This document shows, piece by piece, positions 41,953 to 55,426 of a stretch of DNA of 64,000 nt (position 1 is the first letter of the stretch; every line of letters begins with the position of its first letter). The notes below the pieces were generated by a model. It did not search any database. It was not told the origin of the DNA and saw nothing but the letters and a program-made list of their open reading frames with translations. The translations under genes were made by a program, and so were the position numbers. Source of the stretch: Balanoglossus misakiensis (lineage: Eukaryota > Hemichordata); assembly GCA_040954595.2 (NCBI GenBank), contig CM082583.2, positions 1,054,001-1,118,000 of the forward strand, read 5' to 3'.

Positions 41953-44900
41953 AGTCTGTCATGGTGTGCCGGGGTTTTAGTCGAGCCAGGCCGTAGGAGA
42001 TCTGACTTGATCATCGTGGTCAATGTACGCGTGTTTCCGCTCTAAAGTGCCGGGGCTTCAGCTAAACCAGGCCGTAGGAAATCCGACGTAATCACCGTTG
42101 ATAACTTACGCCAGTCTGTGTCATATAGAGCCGGTGCACCAGCCGAGTCACGCCGTAGGAAATCTGACTTGATCAACGTGGTCAATGTACACCTGTTTCT
42201 GCTCTAGAGCGCCGGGGCTTCAGCTGAGCCAGGCCGTAGGAAACCCGACGTGATTACCGTTGTTAACTTACGCCAGTCTGTGTCCTATATATAGTGCCGG
42301 GGCATCAGCCGTGTCAGGCCGAAGGAAATGTGAGTAGATCAACGTGGTCTCTGTACGCGTGTTTCTGCTCTAGAGTGCCGGGGCTTTATCCAAGCCATGC
42401 CGTAGAAAATCTGACTTGATCACCGTTGCTAACGTACGATAGTGTCTGTCATATTGTGACGGAGATTTAGCCGAGCCAGGCCGTAGAAAAATCGACTTGT
42501 TCAACGTTACCAGTGTGCAACTGTTTCTGCTCTAAAGTCTCAGGGTTTTAGCCGACTTATGCTGTAGGAAATCTGAGTTGATGAACGGGAATTCAATGTT
42601 AGAAAACCCGTGTGGAAAGTATCTCTACCCGTTTGAAACTAAGAAAAGAATTAATTCTTATTTATTTTGTAAAAAAGACAATTTTTCGAAAAAAATTCGA
42701 AAATGGTAATTTTGTCTTGGGTGATTCAAATTATACCGCCTTTTCTGGAATTTGCAGCACTTTTTACAAGAGAACGACACTTCATGCTCCATAATATTTC
42801 CGAAAATGAAGAAAAGAGTTAATTTTTTATGATTTTTTTAAAAATTTACCATTTTTGTCAAAATATGGCCAAAATGGCTATTATTTCTTGAATTCCGTCA
42901 ATATCTCTGCATTTTTGGAGTGGTCGAAAGTTTTAACATACAATCAACATGTCATATATGATCAGGGCACCAAATTCGAAGATGAAAGGTTTTTTTATTT
43001 TTTTTTTCTAAAAATGACATTTTCAAGGAAAATTTTGTAAAACGCAATTTTGTCTGCAGTGAGCCAAATTAGACGGTCTTTTGTGGAATTTGTATCGATA
43101 TATACATACGAAGAGCATTCTATACTCCATCAGATTTCCGAAAATGTAGAAAACAGGTATTTTTTGTAATTTTCAAAAATTTACCATTTTGACCAAATTG
43201 TGGCTAAAATTGTTATTTTCGTGTTGAATGCCGCCAGTGTCACTGCTTTTAAAAGTCATAAAAACTTTTAACATACAAGCAATTGTTTATATATGATCAG
43301 GTCACCGAATTAAAAAAATAAAGAATGTTTTGCCTAAAAATGACCTTTTTGGTGCAAAAACGAATAAAACGCAATTTTGCATTAAATCAGCTCATTCAGA
43401 GTGCATTTTTTATAATCAGCACCATTTTTACATATAATGGAAATTTCATACATCATCAGATATCCAAATATGAAAAAATGATTTAGATTTTAGATGATTG
43501 TCGAAAATTAGCTGATATCTAATAAATGTAGTATTGAACCGTTCTGTTCCCCCCCCCCCTACATTATATGCGGTACGCCGATGTCAGCTTACCCGGCAGT
43601 ACTGCAGGCCGTGCCCCCAACTAACGTCGGTGTTTGAAACGCCCGGGTTTAATTCGGGCTTTCTCAATAAATTGACAGGCAATAATGCAGTCCTACCCGA
43701 ACAAATGTCGAGTATTGACCAGCTGTGACTTTCCCTCTTCGGTTTGCCCGACTTAGCCAACGTCTTTGTACTAGAGTGTCGGGTCTTTTGCAGAGCCAGG
43801 CCGAAGGAAATCCGACTTGATCACCGTTGCTAACGAACGCTAGTGTCTGTCATGGTGTGCCGGGGTATTAGTCGAGCCAGGCCGTAGGAGATCTGACTTG
43901 ATCATCGTGGTCAATGTACGCGTGTTTCCGCTCTAAAGTGCCGGGGCTTCAGCTAAACCAGGCCGTAGGAAATCCGACGTAATCACCGTTGATAACTTAC
44001 GCCAGTCTGTCTCATATAGAGCCGGTGCACCAGCCGAGTCACGCCGTAGGAAATCTGACTTGATCAACGTGGTCAATGTACGCCTGTTTCTGCTCTAGAG
44101 TGCCGGGGCTTCAGCTGAGCCAGGCCGTAGGAAACCCAACGTGATTACCGTTGTTAACTTACGCCAGTCTGTGTCCTATATATAGTAACGGGGCATCAGC
44201 CGTGCCAGGCCGAAGGAAATGTGAGTAGATCAACGTGGTCTCTGTAGGCGTGTTTCTGCTCTAGAGTGCCAGGGCTTTAGCCAAGCCATGCCGTAGGAAA
44301 TCTGACTTGATCAACGTTGCTAACGAACGCTAGTGTCTGTCATGGTGTGCCGGGGTTTTAGTCGAAACAGGCCGTAGGAGATCTGACTTGATCATCGTGG
44401 TCAATGTACGCGTGTTTCCGCTCTAAAGTGCCGGGGCTTCAGCTAAACCAGGCCGTAGGAAATCTGACTTGATCACCGTTGCTAACATACGCTAGTGTCT
44501 GTCATATTGTGACGGAGATTTAGCCGAGCCAGGCCGTAGAAAAATCGACTTGTTCAACGTTACCAGTGTGCAACTGTTTCTGCTCTAGAGTGTCTGGGTT
44601 TTAGCCGACTTATGCTGTAGGAAATCTGAGTTGATGAACGGGAATTCAATGTTAGAAAACCCGTGTGGAAAGTATCTCTACCCGTTTGAAACTAAGAAAA
44701 GAATTTATTCTTATTTATTTTGTAAAAAAGACAATTTTTCGAAAAAAAGTCGGAAAATGGTAATTTTGTCTTGGGTGATTCAAATTATACCACCTTTTCT
44801 GGAATTTGCAGCACTTTTTACAAGAGAACGACACTTCATGCTCCATAATATTTCCGAAAATGAAGAAAAGAGTTAATTTTTTATGATTTTTTAAAAAATT

Positions 44901-47900
44901 ACCATTTTTGTCAAAATATGGCCAAAATGGCTATTTTTTCTTGAATTCCGTCAATATCTCTGCATTTTTGGAGAGGTAGAAAGTTTTAACATACAATCAA
45001 CATGTCATATATGATCAGGGCACCAAATTCGAAGATAAAAGGTTTTTTTATTTTTTTTTTCTAAAAATGGCATTTTCAAGGAAAATTTTGTAAAACGCAA
45101 TTTTGTCTGCAGTGAGCCAAATTAGACGGTCTTTTGTGGAATTTGTATCGATATATACATACGAAGAGCATTCTATACTCCATCAGATTTCCGAAAATGT
45201 AGAAAACAGGTATTTTTTGTAATTTTCAAAAATTTACCATTTTGACCAAATTGTGGCTAAAATTGTTATTTTCGTGTTGAATGCCGCCAGTGTCACTGCT
45301 TTTAAAAGTCATAAAAACTTTTAACATACAAGCAATTGTTTATATATGATCAGGTCACCGAATTAAAAAAATAAAGAATGTTTTGCCTAAAAATGACCTT
45401 TTTGGTGCAAAAACGAATAAAACGCAATTTTGCATTAAATCAGCTCATTCAGAGTGCATTTTTATAATCAGCACCATTTTTACATATAATGGAAATGTCA
45501 TACATCATCATCAGATATCCAAATATGAAAAGATGATTTACATTTTAGATGATTGTCCAAAATTAGCTGATATCTGATAAATGTAGTATTTAACCGTTCT
45601 GTTCCCCCCCCCCCCTACATTATATGCGGTACGCTGATGTCAGCTTACCCGGCAGTACTGCAGGCCGTGCCCCCAACTAACGTCGGTGTTTGAAACGCCC
45701 TGGTTAAATTCGGGCTTTCTCTATAAATTGACAGGCAATAATGCAGTCCTCCCGGAACAAATGTCGAGTGTTGACCCGCTGTGACTTTCCCTCTTCGGTT
45801 TGCCCGACTTAGCCAACGTCTTTGTACTAGAGTGTCGGGTCTTTTGCAGAGCCAGGCCGAAGGAAATCCGACTTGATCACCGTTGCTAACGAACGCTAGT
45901 GTCTGTCATGGTGTGCCGGGGTTTTAGTTGAGCCAGGCCGTAGGAGATCTGACTTGATCATCGTGGTCAATGTACGCGTGTTTCCGCTCTAAAGTGCCGG
46001 GGCTTCAGCTAAACCAGGCCGAAGGAAATCCGACGTAATCACCGTTGATAACTTACGCCTGTCTGTGTCATATAGAGCCGGTGCACCAGCCGAGTCACGC
46101 CGTAGGAAATCTGACTTGATCAACGTGGTCAATGTACGCCTGTTTCTGCTCTAGAGTGCCGGGGCTTCAGCTGAGCCAGGCCGTAGGAAACCCGACGTGA
46201 TTACCGTTGTTAACTTACGCCAGTCTGTGTCCTATATATAGTGCCGGGGCATCAGCCGTGCCAGGCCGAAGGAAATGTGAGTAGATCAACGTGGTCTCTG
46301 TACGCGTGTTTCTGCTCTAGAGTGCCAGGGCTTTAGCCAAGCCATGCCGTAGGAAATCTGACTTGATCAACGTTGCTAACGAACGCTAGTGTCTGTCATA
46401 GTGTGCCGGGGTTTTAGTCGAGCCAAGCCGTAGGAGATCAGACTTGATCAACGTGGTCTCTGTACGCGTGTTTCTGCTCTAGAGTGCCGGGGCTTTATCC
46501 AAGCCATGCCGTAGAAAATCTGACTTGATCACCGTTGCTAACGTACGCTAGTGTCTGTCATATTGTGACGGAGATTTAGCCGAGCCAGGCCGTAGAAAAA
46601 TCGACTTGTTCAACGTTACCAGTGTGCAACTGTTTCTGCTCTAGAGTGTCAGGGTTTTAGCCGACTTATGCTGTAGGAAATCTGAGTTGATGAACGCGAA
46701 TTCAATGTTAGAAAACCCGTGTGGAAAGTATCTCTACCCGTTTGAAACTAAGAAAAGAATTTATTCTTATTTATTTTGTAAAAAAGACAATTTTTCGAAA
46801 AAAAGTCGAAAAATTGCAATTTTGTCTTGGGTGATTCAAATTATACCGCCTTTTCTGGAATTTGCAGCACTTTTTACAAGAGAACGACACTTCATGCTCC
46901 ATAATATTTCCGAAAATGAAGAAAAGAGTTAATTTTTTATGATTTTTCAAAAATTTACCATTTTTGTCAAAATATGGCCAAAATGGCTATTTTTCTTGAA
47001 TTCCGTCAATATCTCTGCATTTTTGGAGTGGTCGAGTGTTTTAACATACAATCAACATGTCATATATGATCAGGGCACCAAATTCGAAAAACAAAGGTTT
47101 TTTTATTTTTTTTTCTAAAAATGACATTTTCAAGGAAAATTTTGTAAAACGCAATTTTGTCTGCAGTGAGCCAAATTAGACGGTCTTTTGTGGAATTTGT
47201 ATCGATATATACATACGAAGAGCATTCTATACTCCATCAGATTTCCGAAAATGTAGAAAACAGGTATTTTTTGTAACTTTCCAAAAATTACCATTTTGAC
47301 CAAATTGTGGCTAAAATTGTTATTTTCGTGATGAATGCCGCCAGTGTCACTGCTTTTAAAAGTCATAAAAACTTTTAACATACAAGCAATTGTTTATATA
47401 TGATCAGGTCACCGAATTAAAAAATAAAGAATGTTTTGACTAAAAATCAGCTCATTCAGAGTGCATTTTTTATAATCAGCACCATTTTTACATATAATGG
47501 AAATTTCATACATCATCAGATATCCAAATATGAAAAAATGATTTAGATTTTAGATGATTGTCGAAAATTAGCTGATATCTAATAAATGTAGTATTGAACC
47601 GTTCTGTTCCCCCCCCCCCCTACATTATATGCGGTACGCCGATGTCAGCTTACCCGGCAGTACTGCAGGCCGTGCCCCCAACTAACGTCGGTGTTTGAAA
47701 CGCCCGGGTTTAATTCGGGCTTTCTCAATAAATTGACAGGCAATAATGCAGTCCTACCCGAACAAATGTCGAGTATTGACCAGCTGTGACTTTCCCTCTT
47801 CGGTTTGCCCGACTTAGCCAACGTCTTTGTACTAGAGTGTCGGGTCTTTTGCAGAGCCAGGCCGAAGGAAATCCGACTTGATCACCGTTGCTAACGAACG

Positions 47901-49429
47901 CTAGTGTCTGTCATGGTGTGCCGGGGTTTTAGTCGAGCCAGGCCGTAGGAGATCTGACTTGATCATCGTGGTCAATGTACGCGTGTTTCCGCTCTAAAGT
48001 GCCGGGGCTTCAGCTAAACCAGGCCGTAGGAAATCCGACGTAATCACCGTTGATAACTTACGCCAGTCTGTCTCATATAGAGCCGGTGCACCAGCCGAGT
48101 CACGCCGTAGGAAATCTGACTTGATCAACGTGGTCAATGTACGCCTGTTTCTGCTCTAGAGTGCCGGGGCTTCAGCTGAGCCAGGCCGTAGGAAACCCAA
48201 CGTGATTACCGTTGTTAACTTACGCCAGTCTGTGTCCTATATATAGTAACGGGGCATCAGCCGTGCCAGGCCGAAGGAAATGTGAGTAGATCAACGTGGT
48301 CTCTGTAGGCGTGTTTCTGCTCTAGAGTGCCAGGGCTTTAGCCAAGCCATGCCGTAGGAAATCTGACTTGATCAACGTTGCTAACGAACGCTAGTGTCTG
48401 TCATGGTGTGCCGGGGTTTTAGTCGAAACAGGCCGTAGGAGATCTGACTTGATCATCGTGGTCAATGTACGCGTGTTTCCGCTCTAAAGTGCCGGGGCTT
48501 CAGCTAAACCAGGCCGTAGGAAATCTGACTTGATCACCGTTGCTAACATACGCTAGTGTCTGTCATATTGTGACGGAGATTTAGCCGAGCCAGGCCGTAG
48601 AAAAATCGACTTGTTCAACGTTACCAGTGTGCAACTGTTTCTGCTCTAGAGTGTCTGGGTTTTAGCCGACTTATGCTGTAGGAAATCTGAGTTGATGAAC
48701 GGGAATTCAATGTTAGAAAACCCGTGTGGAAAGTATCTCTACCCGTTTGAAACTAAGAAAAGAATTTATTCTTATTTATTTTGTAAAAAAGACAATTTTT
48801 CGAAAAAAAGTCGAAAATGGTAATTTTGTCTTGGGTGATTCAAATTATACCACCTTTTCTGGAATTTGCAGCACTTTTTACAAGAGAACGACACTTCATG
48901 CTCCATAATATTTCCGAAAATGAAGAAAAGAGTTAATTTTTTATGATTTTTTAAAAAATTACCATTTTGTCAAAATATGGCCAAAATGGCTATTTTTTCT
49001 TGAATTCCGTCAATATCTCTGCATTTTTGGAGAGGTAGAAAGTTTTAACATACAATCAACATGTCATATATGATCAGGGCACCAAATTCGAAGAACAAAG
49101 GTTTTTTATTTTTTTCTAAAAATGACATTTTCAAGGAAAATTTGGTAAAACGCAATTTTGTCTGCAGTGAGCCAAATTAGACTGTATTTTGTGGAATTTG
49201 TATCGATATATACATACGAAGAGCATTCTATACTCCATCAGATTTCCGAAAATGTAGAAAACAGGTATTTTTTGTAATTTTTAAAAATTTACCATTTTGA
49301 CCAAATTGTGGTTAAAATTGTTATTTTCGTGTTGAATGCCGCCAGTGTCACTGCTTTTAAAAGTCATAAAAACTTTTAACATACAAGCAATTGTTTATAT
49401 ATGATCAGGTCACCGAATTAAAAAAAAAT

Positions 49430-49690
49430 TGTCTGCGGTGAGCCAAATTGGCCGTTTTTTGTGGAATTTGTATCGATATATATATACGAAGAGGATTCTA
49501 TACTCCATCAGATTTCCGAAAATGTAGAAAACAGGTATTTTTTGTAATTTTCAAAAATTTACCATTTTGACCAAATTGTGGTTAAAATTGTTATTTTCGT
49601 GTTGAATGCCGCCAGTGTCACTGCTTTTAAAAGTCATAAAAACTTTTAACATACAAGCAATTGTTTGTATATGATCAGGTCACCGAATTA
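49430..49690. repeat. Internal duplication within one satellite monomer
   Basis: In the monomer starting near 48715, a ~260-bp AT-rich block (from TGTCTGCRGTGAGCCAAATT to CAGGTCACCGAATT) occurs twice in succession, at about 49160-49420 and 49430-49690. Other monomers have it once. The copies carry different substitutions (AGACTG against GGCCGT), so the extra copy may come from another monomer by unequal exchange. Confidence 0.8.
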
Positions 49691-50385
49691 AAAAAAATAA
49701 AGAATGTTTTGCCTAAAAATGACCTTTTTGGTGCAAAAACGAATAAAACGCAATTTTGTATTAAATCAGCTCATTCAGAGTGCATTTTTTTATAATCAGC
49801 ACCATCTTTACATATAATAGAAATTTCATACATCATCAGATATCCAAATATGAAAAAATGATTTAGATTTTAGATGATTGTCCAAAATTAGCTGATATCT
49901 AATAAATGTAGTATTGAACCGTTCTGTTCCCCCCCCCCCCTACATTATATGCGGTACGCCGATGTCAGCTTACCCGGCAGTACTGCAGGCCGTGCCCCCC
50001 CCCCCCCAACTAACGTCGGTGTTTGAAACGCCCTGGTTAAATTCGGGCTTTCTCTATAAATTGACAGGCAATAATGCAGTCCTACCCGAACAAATGTCGA
50101 GTGTTGACCCGCTGTGACTTCCCCTCTTCGGTTTGCCCGACTTAGCCAACGTCTTTGTACTAGAGTGTCGGGTCTTTTGCAGAGCCGGGCCGAAGGAAAT
50201 CCGACTTGATCACCGTTGCTAACGAACGCTAGTGTCTGTCATGGTGTGCCGGGGTTTTAGTCGAGCCAGGCCGTAGGAGATCTGACTTGATCATCGTGGT
50301 CAATGTACGCGTGTTTCCGCTCTAAAGTGCCGGGGCTTCAGCTAAACCAGGCCGTAGGAAATCCGACGTAATCACCGTTGATAAC

Positions 50386-50398
50386 TTACGCCAGTCTG
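50386..50398. repeat. Target-site duplication, left copy
   Basis: TTACGCCAGTCTG, identical to 55427-55439. Intact monomers elsewhere contain one copy in the context AACTTACGCCAGTCTGTGTC, so the empty site is known from the same array. Confidence 0.95.
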
Positions 50399-50608
50399 GA
50401 TGGAGGGCGCTAGAGTCAGCCATCTACGGAAGCAGATTTCTAGCACGCTCAGAGTTTTCATCGTTTTTTCACGTGAAATCGGTGAATTTTGTGGCGAAAC
50501 TGAAGGTATATGCTTTTGGATAGATACTTGCAGCTAACTCGAGAGCAAAGAAGCATTTTGATTCTCAGAAGAAAGACATTTTGCTAGTTTTCGTGGTCTC
50601 GAGCAAGC

Positions 50609-51781
50609 ATGGCCGTCAAAGACAAAGCCAGTTATGCGCAGGTGGTGACGACCAAACGCCTGCAAGACAAAGACGGTGAAGTAGGAGTTCTACCCGTCTT
50701 TCTGAAGCAGTCGGACATAGTTCCCAGGGACAGTAATCAATGGCTAAGAGGTGAGGATATTATAGCAGCCGTTTCAGAAGTTGTCACCATCGGCAGCTTG
50801 GAAGGGTTGCAACGGATAAGAGGTCTGTGGCGTATTTATATGAATGACGAAGCAGACCGGACAATTTTGTTACAACATGGACTCACACTACGCGGGAAGT
50901 CGATAGAGCTGTGGGGGCGAAATCCCTTCCGAAGAGAGTTTCATGAAGATTGGTTAAGATTAACGATAAAAGATCTACCATTGTCACACGATGATGATGC
51001 TATTGCCGCTACACTTACTGGTTTGGGCTGTAAGCTCAAAACAGATATATCCAGACAGAAATGGAGGTTAGAAGGCAAGTTGACAAACATTCTTAATGGG
51101 GATCGAACTGTGTTCATCGAAAAACCAAAGACACCATTACCAGCTCAGGTTAAGATCGGTGCATTTTACGCGAAGATTATTTATAAGCAATCCACAGCGG
51201 AGACGCAGCCACGATGCGGCAAATGCTTAGAGGAGGGACATACTGCGCACAATTGCACTGGACAAATCAAATGCAGACTCTGTAAAAGAGAGGGGCATAT
51301 TGCAAGAAATTGTATGACTTCTCAGGTACACGAAGAATTAACGTCTCAGTCCACCAAATACACAATGCAGAAAAGGTCTACGAATCCTGCCGATGCGGTA
51401 TCGAGACTAGAAAGTGACAGCACACCGTTACAAGGAACATCCAGGCGTGAAACGGGGGACGAAGACCGTGTTGAGAAACCGCAAAGTCTGGCAAACAAAG
51501 CACCTGAGCCCTCGAGCTCGAGCGTTAAATCACAAAGCTCAATTTTAGCGTTCTTAAAAGAGAACAGAGACGATAGACAAAACGATACTAGTGTCAGTGA
51601 AGGTGATGTAACGGATATTGAAGGTGGCGAGGACCGGCGTTATGACACATCAAGAGAAAATTTCTCTGAATTGTCTGCTGAATCGCCACCACTGTTGTCA
51701 TTGACCCAAAGCAAAGAAAATAAGAAAAAACGTAAAAGAAGACGAAAGCAGCAGCAGCAAGTCAGAATCAAAGGCTACTGA
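50609..51781 (+). CDS. L1/Tx1-type ORF1: RNA-binding protein with two CCHC zinc knuckles
   Basis: 390 codons. The N-terminal half has two RRM-like stretches (near 55-115, including GLWRIYMND, and near 110-190, including WLRLTIKDLPL and RTVFIE). Residues 203-240 hold CGKCLEEGHTAHNC and CRLCKREGHIARNC, two CCHC knuckles for nucleic-acid binding. The C-terminal third is serine- and acid-rich and ends in a lysine/arginine tract (KKKRKRRRK), a likely nuclear signal. ORF1 would coat element RNA. Its stop overlaps the ORF2 start as TGATG, consistent with reinitiation by the same ribosome. Confidence 0.88.
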   Translation: MAVKDKASYAQVVTTKRLQDKDGEVGVLPVFLKQSDIVPRDSNQWLRGEDIIAAVSEVVTIGSLEGLQRIRGLWRIYMNDEADRTILLQHGLTLRGKSIELWGRNPFRREFHEDWLRLTIKDLPLSHDDDAIAATLTGLGCKLKTDISRQKWRLEGKLTNILNGDRTVFIEKPKTPLPAQVKIGAFYAKIIYKQSTAETQPRCGKCLEEGHTAHNCTGQIKCRLCKREGHIARNCMTSQVHEELTSQSTKYTMQKRSTNPADAVSRLESDSTPLQGTSRRETGDEDRVEKPQSLANKAPEPSSSSVKSQSSILAFLKENRDDRQNDTSVSEGDVTDIEGGEDRRYDTSRENFSELSAESPPLLSLTQSKENKKKRKRRRKQQQQVRIKGY

Positions 51782-54700
51782 TGGCAGCGCTGAAGTTAGT
51801 TACCCTGTATGTCAGGGGTTTCAAAGACAAAACGAAAAGGAACTGTATATATCGCTGGCTAAAACTCCAAAAAACGAGTATCGCGATTTTACAAGAGTTG
51901 CATGGAAATGGAACAGACATTGACACTTGGGAGAAAGAATGGGGAGGGAAAGTATTCTTCTCGAAAGGTGACAATTATAGCAGAGGAACGGCAATATTGA
52001 TTGAGCGCAGATGTGACCTCACCATTGATTCCGTGTGGAATGACGACTTCGGAAGAATTTGCATAATGAACGGTAGCCTTGTAGGTGTTAAGCTTTCAAT
52101 TTGTAGTGTTTATGCCCCGAATCTCGTGAAACAAAGAACGGAATTCTTGAAAGATCTAGCTGGCCTGGTTGACACGCACTGCTATTACGAAAATCTTTTT
52201 ATAGCAGGCGACTTCAATTGTGCACTCAACGACACTTTGGACAGAGCGTCAAGTGTGAAATCACGGCAATCACATGATGGATCAAGAAGAGTCTTACGTA
52301 GTTTTTGTAATCAGTTTCAACTTATTGATGTTTGGAGGAATTTCCACCCTGGGCAACGGCAGTTTACTTGGCGAAGATTGGCCCCATCACCGACTCATAG
52401 CCGATTAGATTATGTTTTTATCTCAAAGCACCTCGTCAAGAATGTCAAAAAATCGGATATTCGTCCTGCTGTACACACAGATCATATGGCTGTTTACGTG
52501 GAATTGCAGACCGCTTCAGATTGTAGAGGGCCTGGTACATGGAAACTGAACAATAGGCTTTTAAAAAATGAAGGCTTTGTCAACGGAGTCAAATCTGTAA
52601 TCAGAGAGTGTGGTGAGAAGACATTCGAAAATAATCGGATGAAATGGGACATCATGAAGAAAGAAATTAAAGAATATGCATTGGAATTTACAAGGTATGG
52701 AACAAAAGATCACAATAAGGAAATACCGAAGCTTGAGCAACAGCTAAAAGCGGATGAAAGAAATATGCTGGTGAATCCATCAGATGAAAATATACGGAAA
52801 TACAGTGAAACCAAACAACGCCTTGAGAATATTTACAACATACTCGCTGAAGGTGCGCAGATAAGATCGCGTGCAGCGTGGGTGGAAAAGGGAGAAAGGA
52901 ATACCAAGTATTTTTATCATTAGAAAAGCGAAATGCAGGAAAAAAGGAAATTAAGGAGCTGGTGACCAGAAGTGGAAAGTGTGTGACAAAAACGGACGAG
53001 ATTCTGCGGGAACAAAGAGAATTCTACGAGACGATCTATCAGCGAAAATGTTGCCATCAGTCGATTGACGATTTTTTGGAAAATAGCAGTTTACCAGGAC
53101 TAACAGCTCTACAAAGTGAACAGTGCGAAGGTAATTTAACGGAAAGGGAATGTTTGCGCGCTTTGAAGACCATGGCAGCTAACAAGTCTCCGGGATGTGA
53201 TGGACTTTCGGTCGAATTTTTTCTTTTCTTTTGGTCAGAAATAAAAACATTTGTCACTTCATCTCTCAATGAAGCCTGGTCGTCAGGGGAACTTTCTGCT
53301 ACACAAAAAAGAGGTATTATTACATTGTTGTATAAAAAGGGAGATGAAAATGACTTGAATAATTGGAGGCCTGTGTCGCTTTTAAACATTGACTACAAAA
53401 TTGCCACTAAGGCATTATCAAACAGACTCAAATGTGTTTTACCTACAATTATCCATAGAGATCAGACAGGCTATATGAAAGGCCGTTTTATTGGAGAAAA
53501 CATTCGCCTGATCTCCGATGTTGTAGACTACACTAAAAAGCGGCGTTTGGAAGGAGCGATCCTTTTTGTAGATTATGAGAAAGCGTTTGACAGTGTAAAT
53601 TGGAAATTTTTGTATAGCGTGCTTAAAAAGATGAATTTTGGTCCAGGCTTTATACGCTGGATTGAAGTTTTATATAGTAATATTTCTAGTTGTATTGTTT
53701 ATAAGGGATGGTGCTCTGGATACTTTTCATTACATAGAGGTGTTCGACAGGGATGTTCCCTCTCGGCTTTATTGTTTTTACTTGTGATCGAAGTACTTGC
53801 ATGTAAAATAAGACAACACGGGGAGATCAACGGGATCCCCTTATATGGTAATAATACAGCGAAGATTTCATTATTTGCCGACGACACCACTATTTTTACA
53901 AGGGATGGTCGGTCATTAGAAAATGTTTTTAAAGTTATGGATGATTTTCATCAGTGTGGTGGTTTAAAAATGAGCAACAAGAAAACGAAGGCAATGTGGG
54001 TTGGAAAAAACAGAAATAGTGAAAAGAAAATGGGAAATGTTGAATGGACAAATGAGCCCATCAAAACGCTTGGTGTGTATTTTGGCTATGACACTGAGAA
54101 ATGTAACAAACTTAACTGGGAGCCTAAGATTGATAAACTGAAAAAGGTGCTACAAATGTGGGAAAGGAGAAGGCTTACGTTTTATGGGAGAGTGATGATT
54201 ACGAAGGTTTTTGCAATTTCACAGATTTTGTTTTTGACATCAGTGATTGGAATACCTGAAGGCATTAAGTGTGTTGTTCGAAAGCTAATTGATGGTTTTA
54301 TAAGAAGAAAACGAAATATAAGCAATGTAATACTTCAGAGTGATTATGACAAAGGTGGCATCAGATGTGTCAACTTAGACAAGCAAATTGATTCTCTTTA
54401 TGCAGTATGGGTCAAGAGACTGGTCTTGTGTAAAGGCAACACTTGGTCTGCTATACCATGGCATTATTTACAAATGGATGACCTTCAGTCATGTAATCTT
54501 ATTCAGCACAACATTTTCTGGGAATCACTACCAAAGGCTTTAGAGTCTGCGATCCCTGAATTTTACGTCAAGGTTTTAAATGCGTGGTACAGTGCAAGTG
54601 AAAACATCAAAGGAAACAGAAATGTAATTTTGAAATGGTGTAGCAAGTTTAACTTTTTCTACAAATCCTTGAAAAATTGTAAATACGGTATTTGGGATGG

Positions 54701-55337
54701 AAAACACTGGATTTCCATCAATAACGTTACGTGTAAAGCCATTTATGCGAACATTCCACAAAGGAGTCCAAAAGTGGATAAACTTAACAAATGGTACACA
54801 TTGCTGGAGGTACCAAACCAGACTACAAAAGAAAGTGAAACGGTCTGGAAGAACATACACGCAATAACTAAGGAAACAAAGTTGCGGGAATTTCAATGGA
54901 AACTTTTACACAGGTTGTTGCCATGTAATAAGTATTTGTTTTATTGGAATAAGAGTAGCAGTGTGGATTGTGAACTTAGTAAGATACCAGAGTCTCTTGA
55001 GCACAAGTACGTGCGTTGTACTATAGCCACATCACTTTGGGCAAAAATCGAGCGCATAATTCGGCAACTTTTTTGTAAAGATTTTGTTTTACAAAGCGCT
55101 CATATAATTTTCAATTGCATTAGAAGTGTTATGCTTTCGAAATCTGAAGAAAATATTGTAAATTTATTGATTTTAGTTTGCAAATGGAGTATACATAAAT
55201 ACTGGCTAAGTGAAACCAGAGCACCTTTAATGGTGCTAGTAAAATACGAATTCATATTGAGATACAAGGTATACAAGGAAATATGCAATAATTCAGAAAG
55301 TGCAAGAATTTTTGAAGCTATTATATCTATGATGTGA
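51781..55337 (+). pseudogene. L1/Tx1-type ORF2 (AP endonuclease and reverse transcriptase) with one frameshift
   Basis: Frame 1 (51781-52923) has the endonuclease: LQELHGNG, AGDFNC, SRLDYVFIS and HTDHMAVYV, each a catalytic motif. Its last residues ERNTKYFYH run into TAG. Frame 2 (from about 52915) takes over with SLEKRNAGKKE, the sequence that normally follows, so one base is missing in TTTTTATCATT at about 52911-52921. The RT follows: NNWRPVSLLNID, RDQTGYMKGRFI, FVDYEKAFDSVNW, GVRQGCSLSALLF, and LFADDTTIF near 53873. The C-terminus has an imperfect cysteine/histidine motif (ESLEHKYVRC). ORF2 would nick and prime at the target. The single shift should inactivate this copy unless it is an error in the assembly or is bypassed by frameshifting. 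Confidence 0.88.
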
Positions 55338-55392
55338 GTTTTCGGTTGGTTTCTTTTTTTTGATATGTTAATGTAACACTGAAAGTTTTTTT

Positions 55393-55426
55393 AATAAAAG
55401 ATAAAAAAAAAAAAAAAAAAAAAAAA
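55393..55426 (+). terminator. Polyadenylation signal and poly(A) tail of the retrotransposon
   Basis: AATAAA at 55393-55398 is followed by GATA and an A-run to 55426, directly before the target-site duplication. This marks the RNA 3' end used for target-primed reverse transcription. Confidence 0.9.

Larger units (their letters stand above)
41953..50398. repeat. 2.05-kb satellite array, left part
   Basis: The landmark AGAAAACCCGTGTGGAAAG recurs at 42601, 44654, 46710 and 48715, giving monomers of 2053, 2056 and 2005 bp. Each has a GC-rich half of ~81-bp sub-repeats (GTGCCGGGGCTTCAGC, GCCAGGCCGTAGGAAATC, GACTTGATCAACG) and an AT-rich half of three diverged ~330-bp sub-repeats ending in poly-C and TACATTATATGCGGTACGCC. 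The array is broken at 50398 by a retrotransposon. Recurring open frames of 60-83 codons are shared by all units and show no selection signal that can be seen, so they are not annotated as genes. Confidence 0.95.
50399..55426 (+). mobile_element. L1/Tx1-type non-LTR retrotransposon inserted in the 2-kb satellite
   Basis: A 5028-bp element: 210-bp 5' leader, ORF1 (50609-51781), ORF2 (51781-55337, with one frameshift), short 3' region, AATAAA at 55393 and a poly(A) run of ~23. It is flanked by a perfect 13-bp target-site duplication. The perfect flanks and intact motifs point to a recent insertion. Two CCHC knuckles in ORF1, a stop-start overlap and an L1-like ORF2 suggest the Tx1 side of the L1 clade, several members of which insert into particular repeats. 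Confidence 0.93.

Noticed and set aside
44631-44876. 60-83-codon frames in the 2-kb satellite
   Set aside because: They vary in length by indels between monomers and have no motif; satellite by-products.
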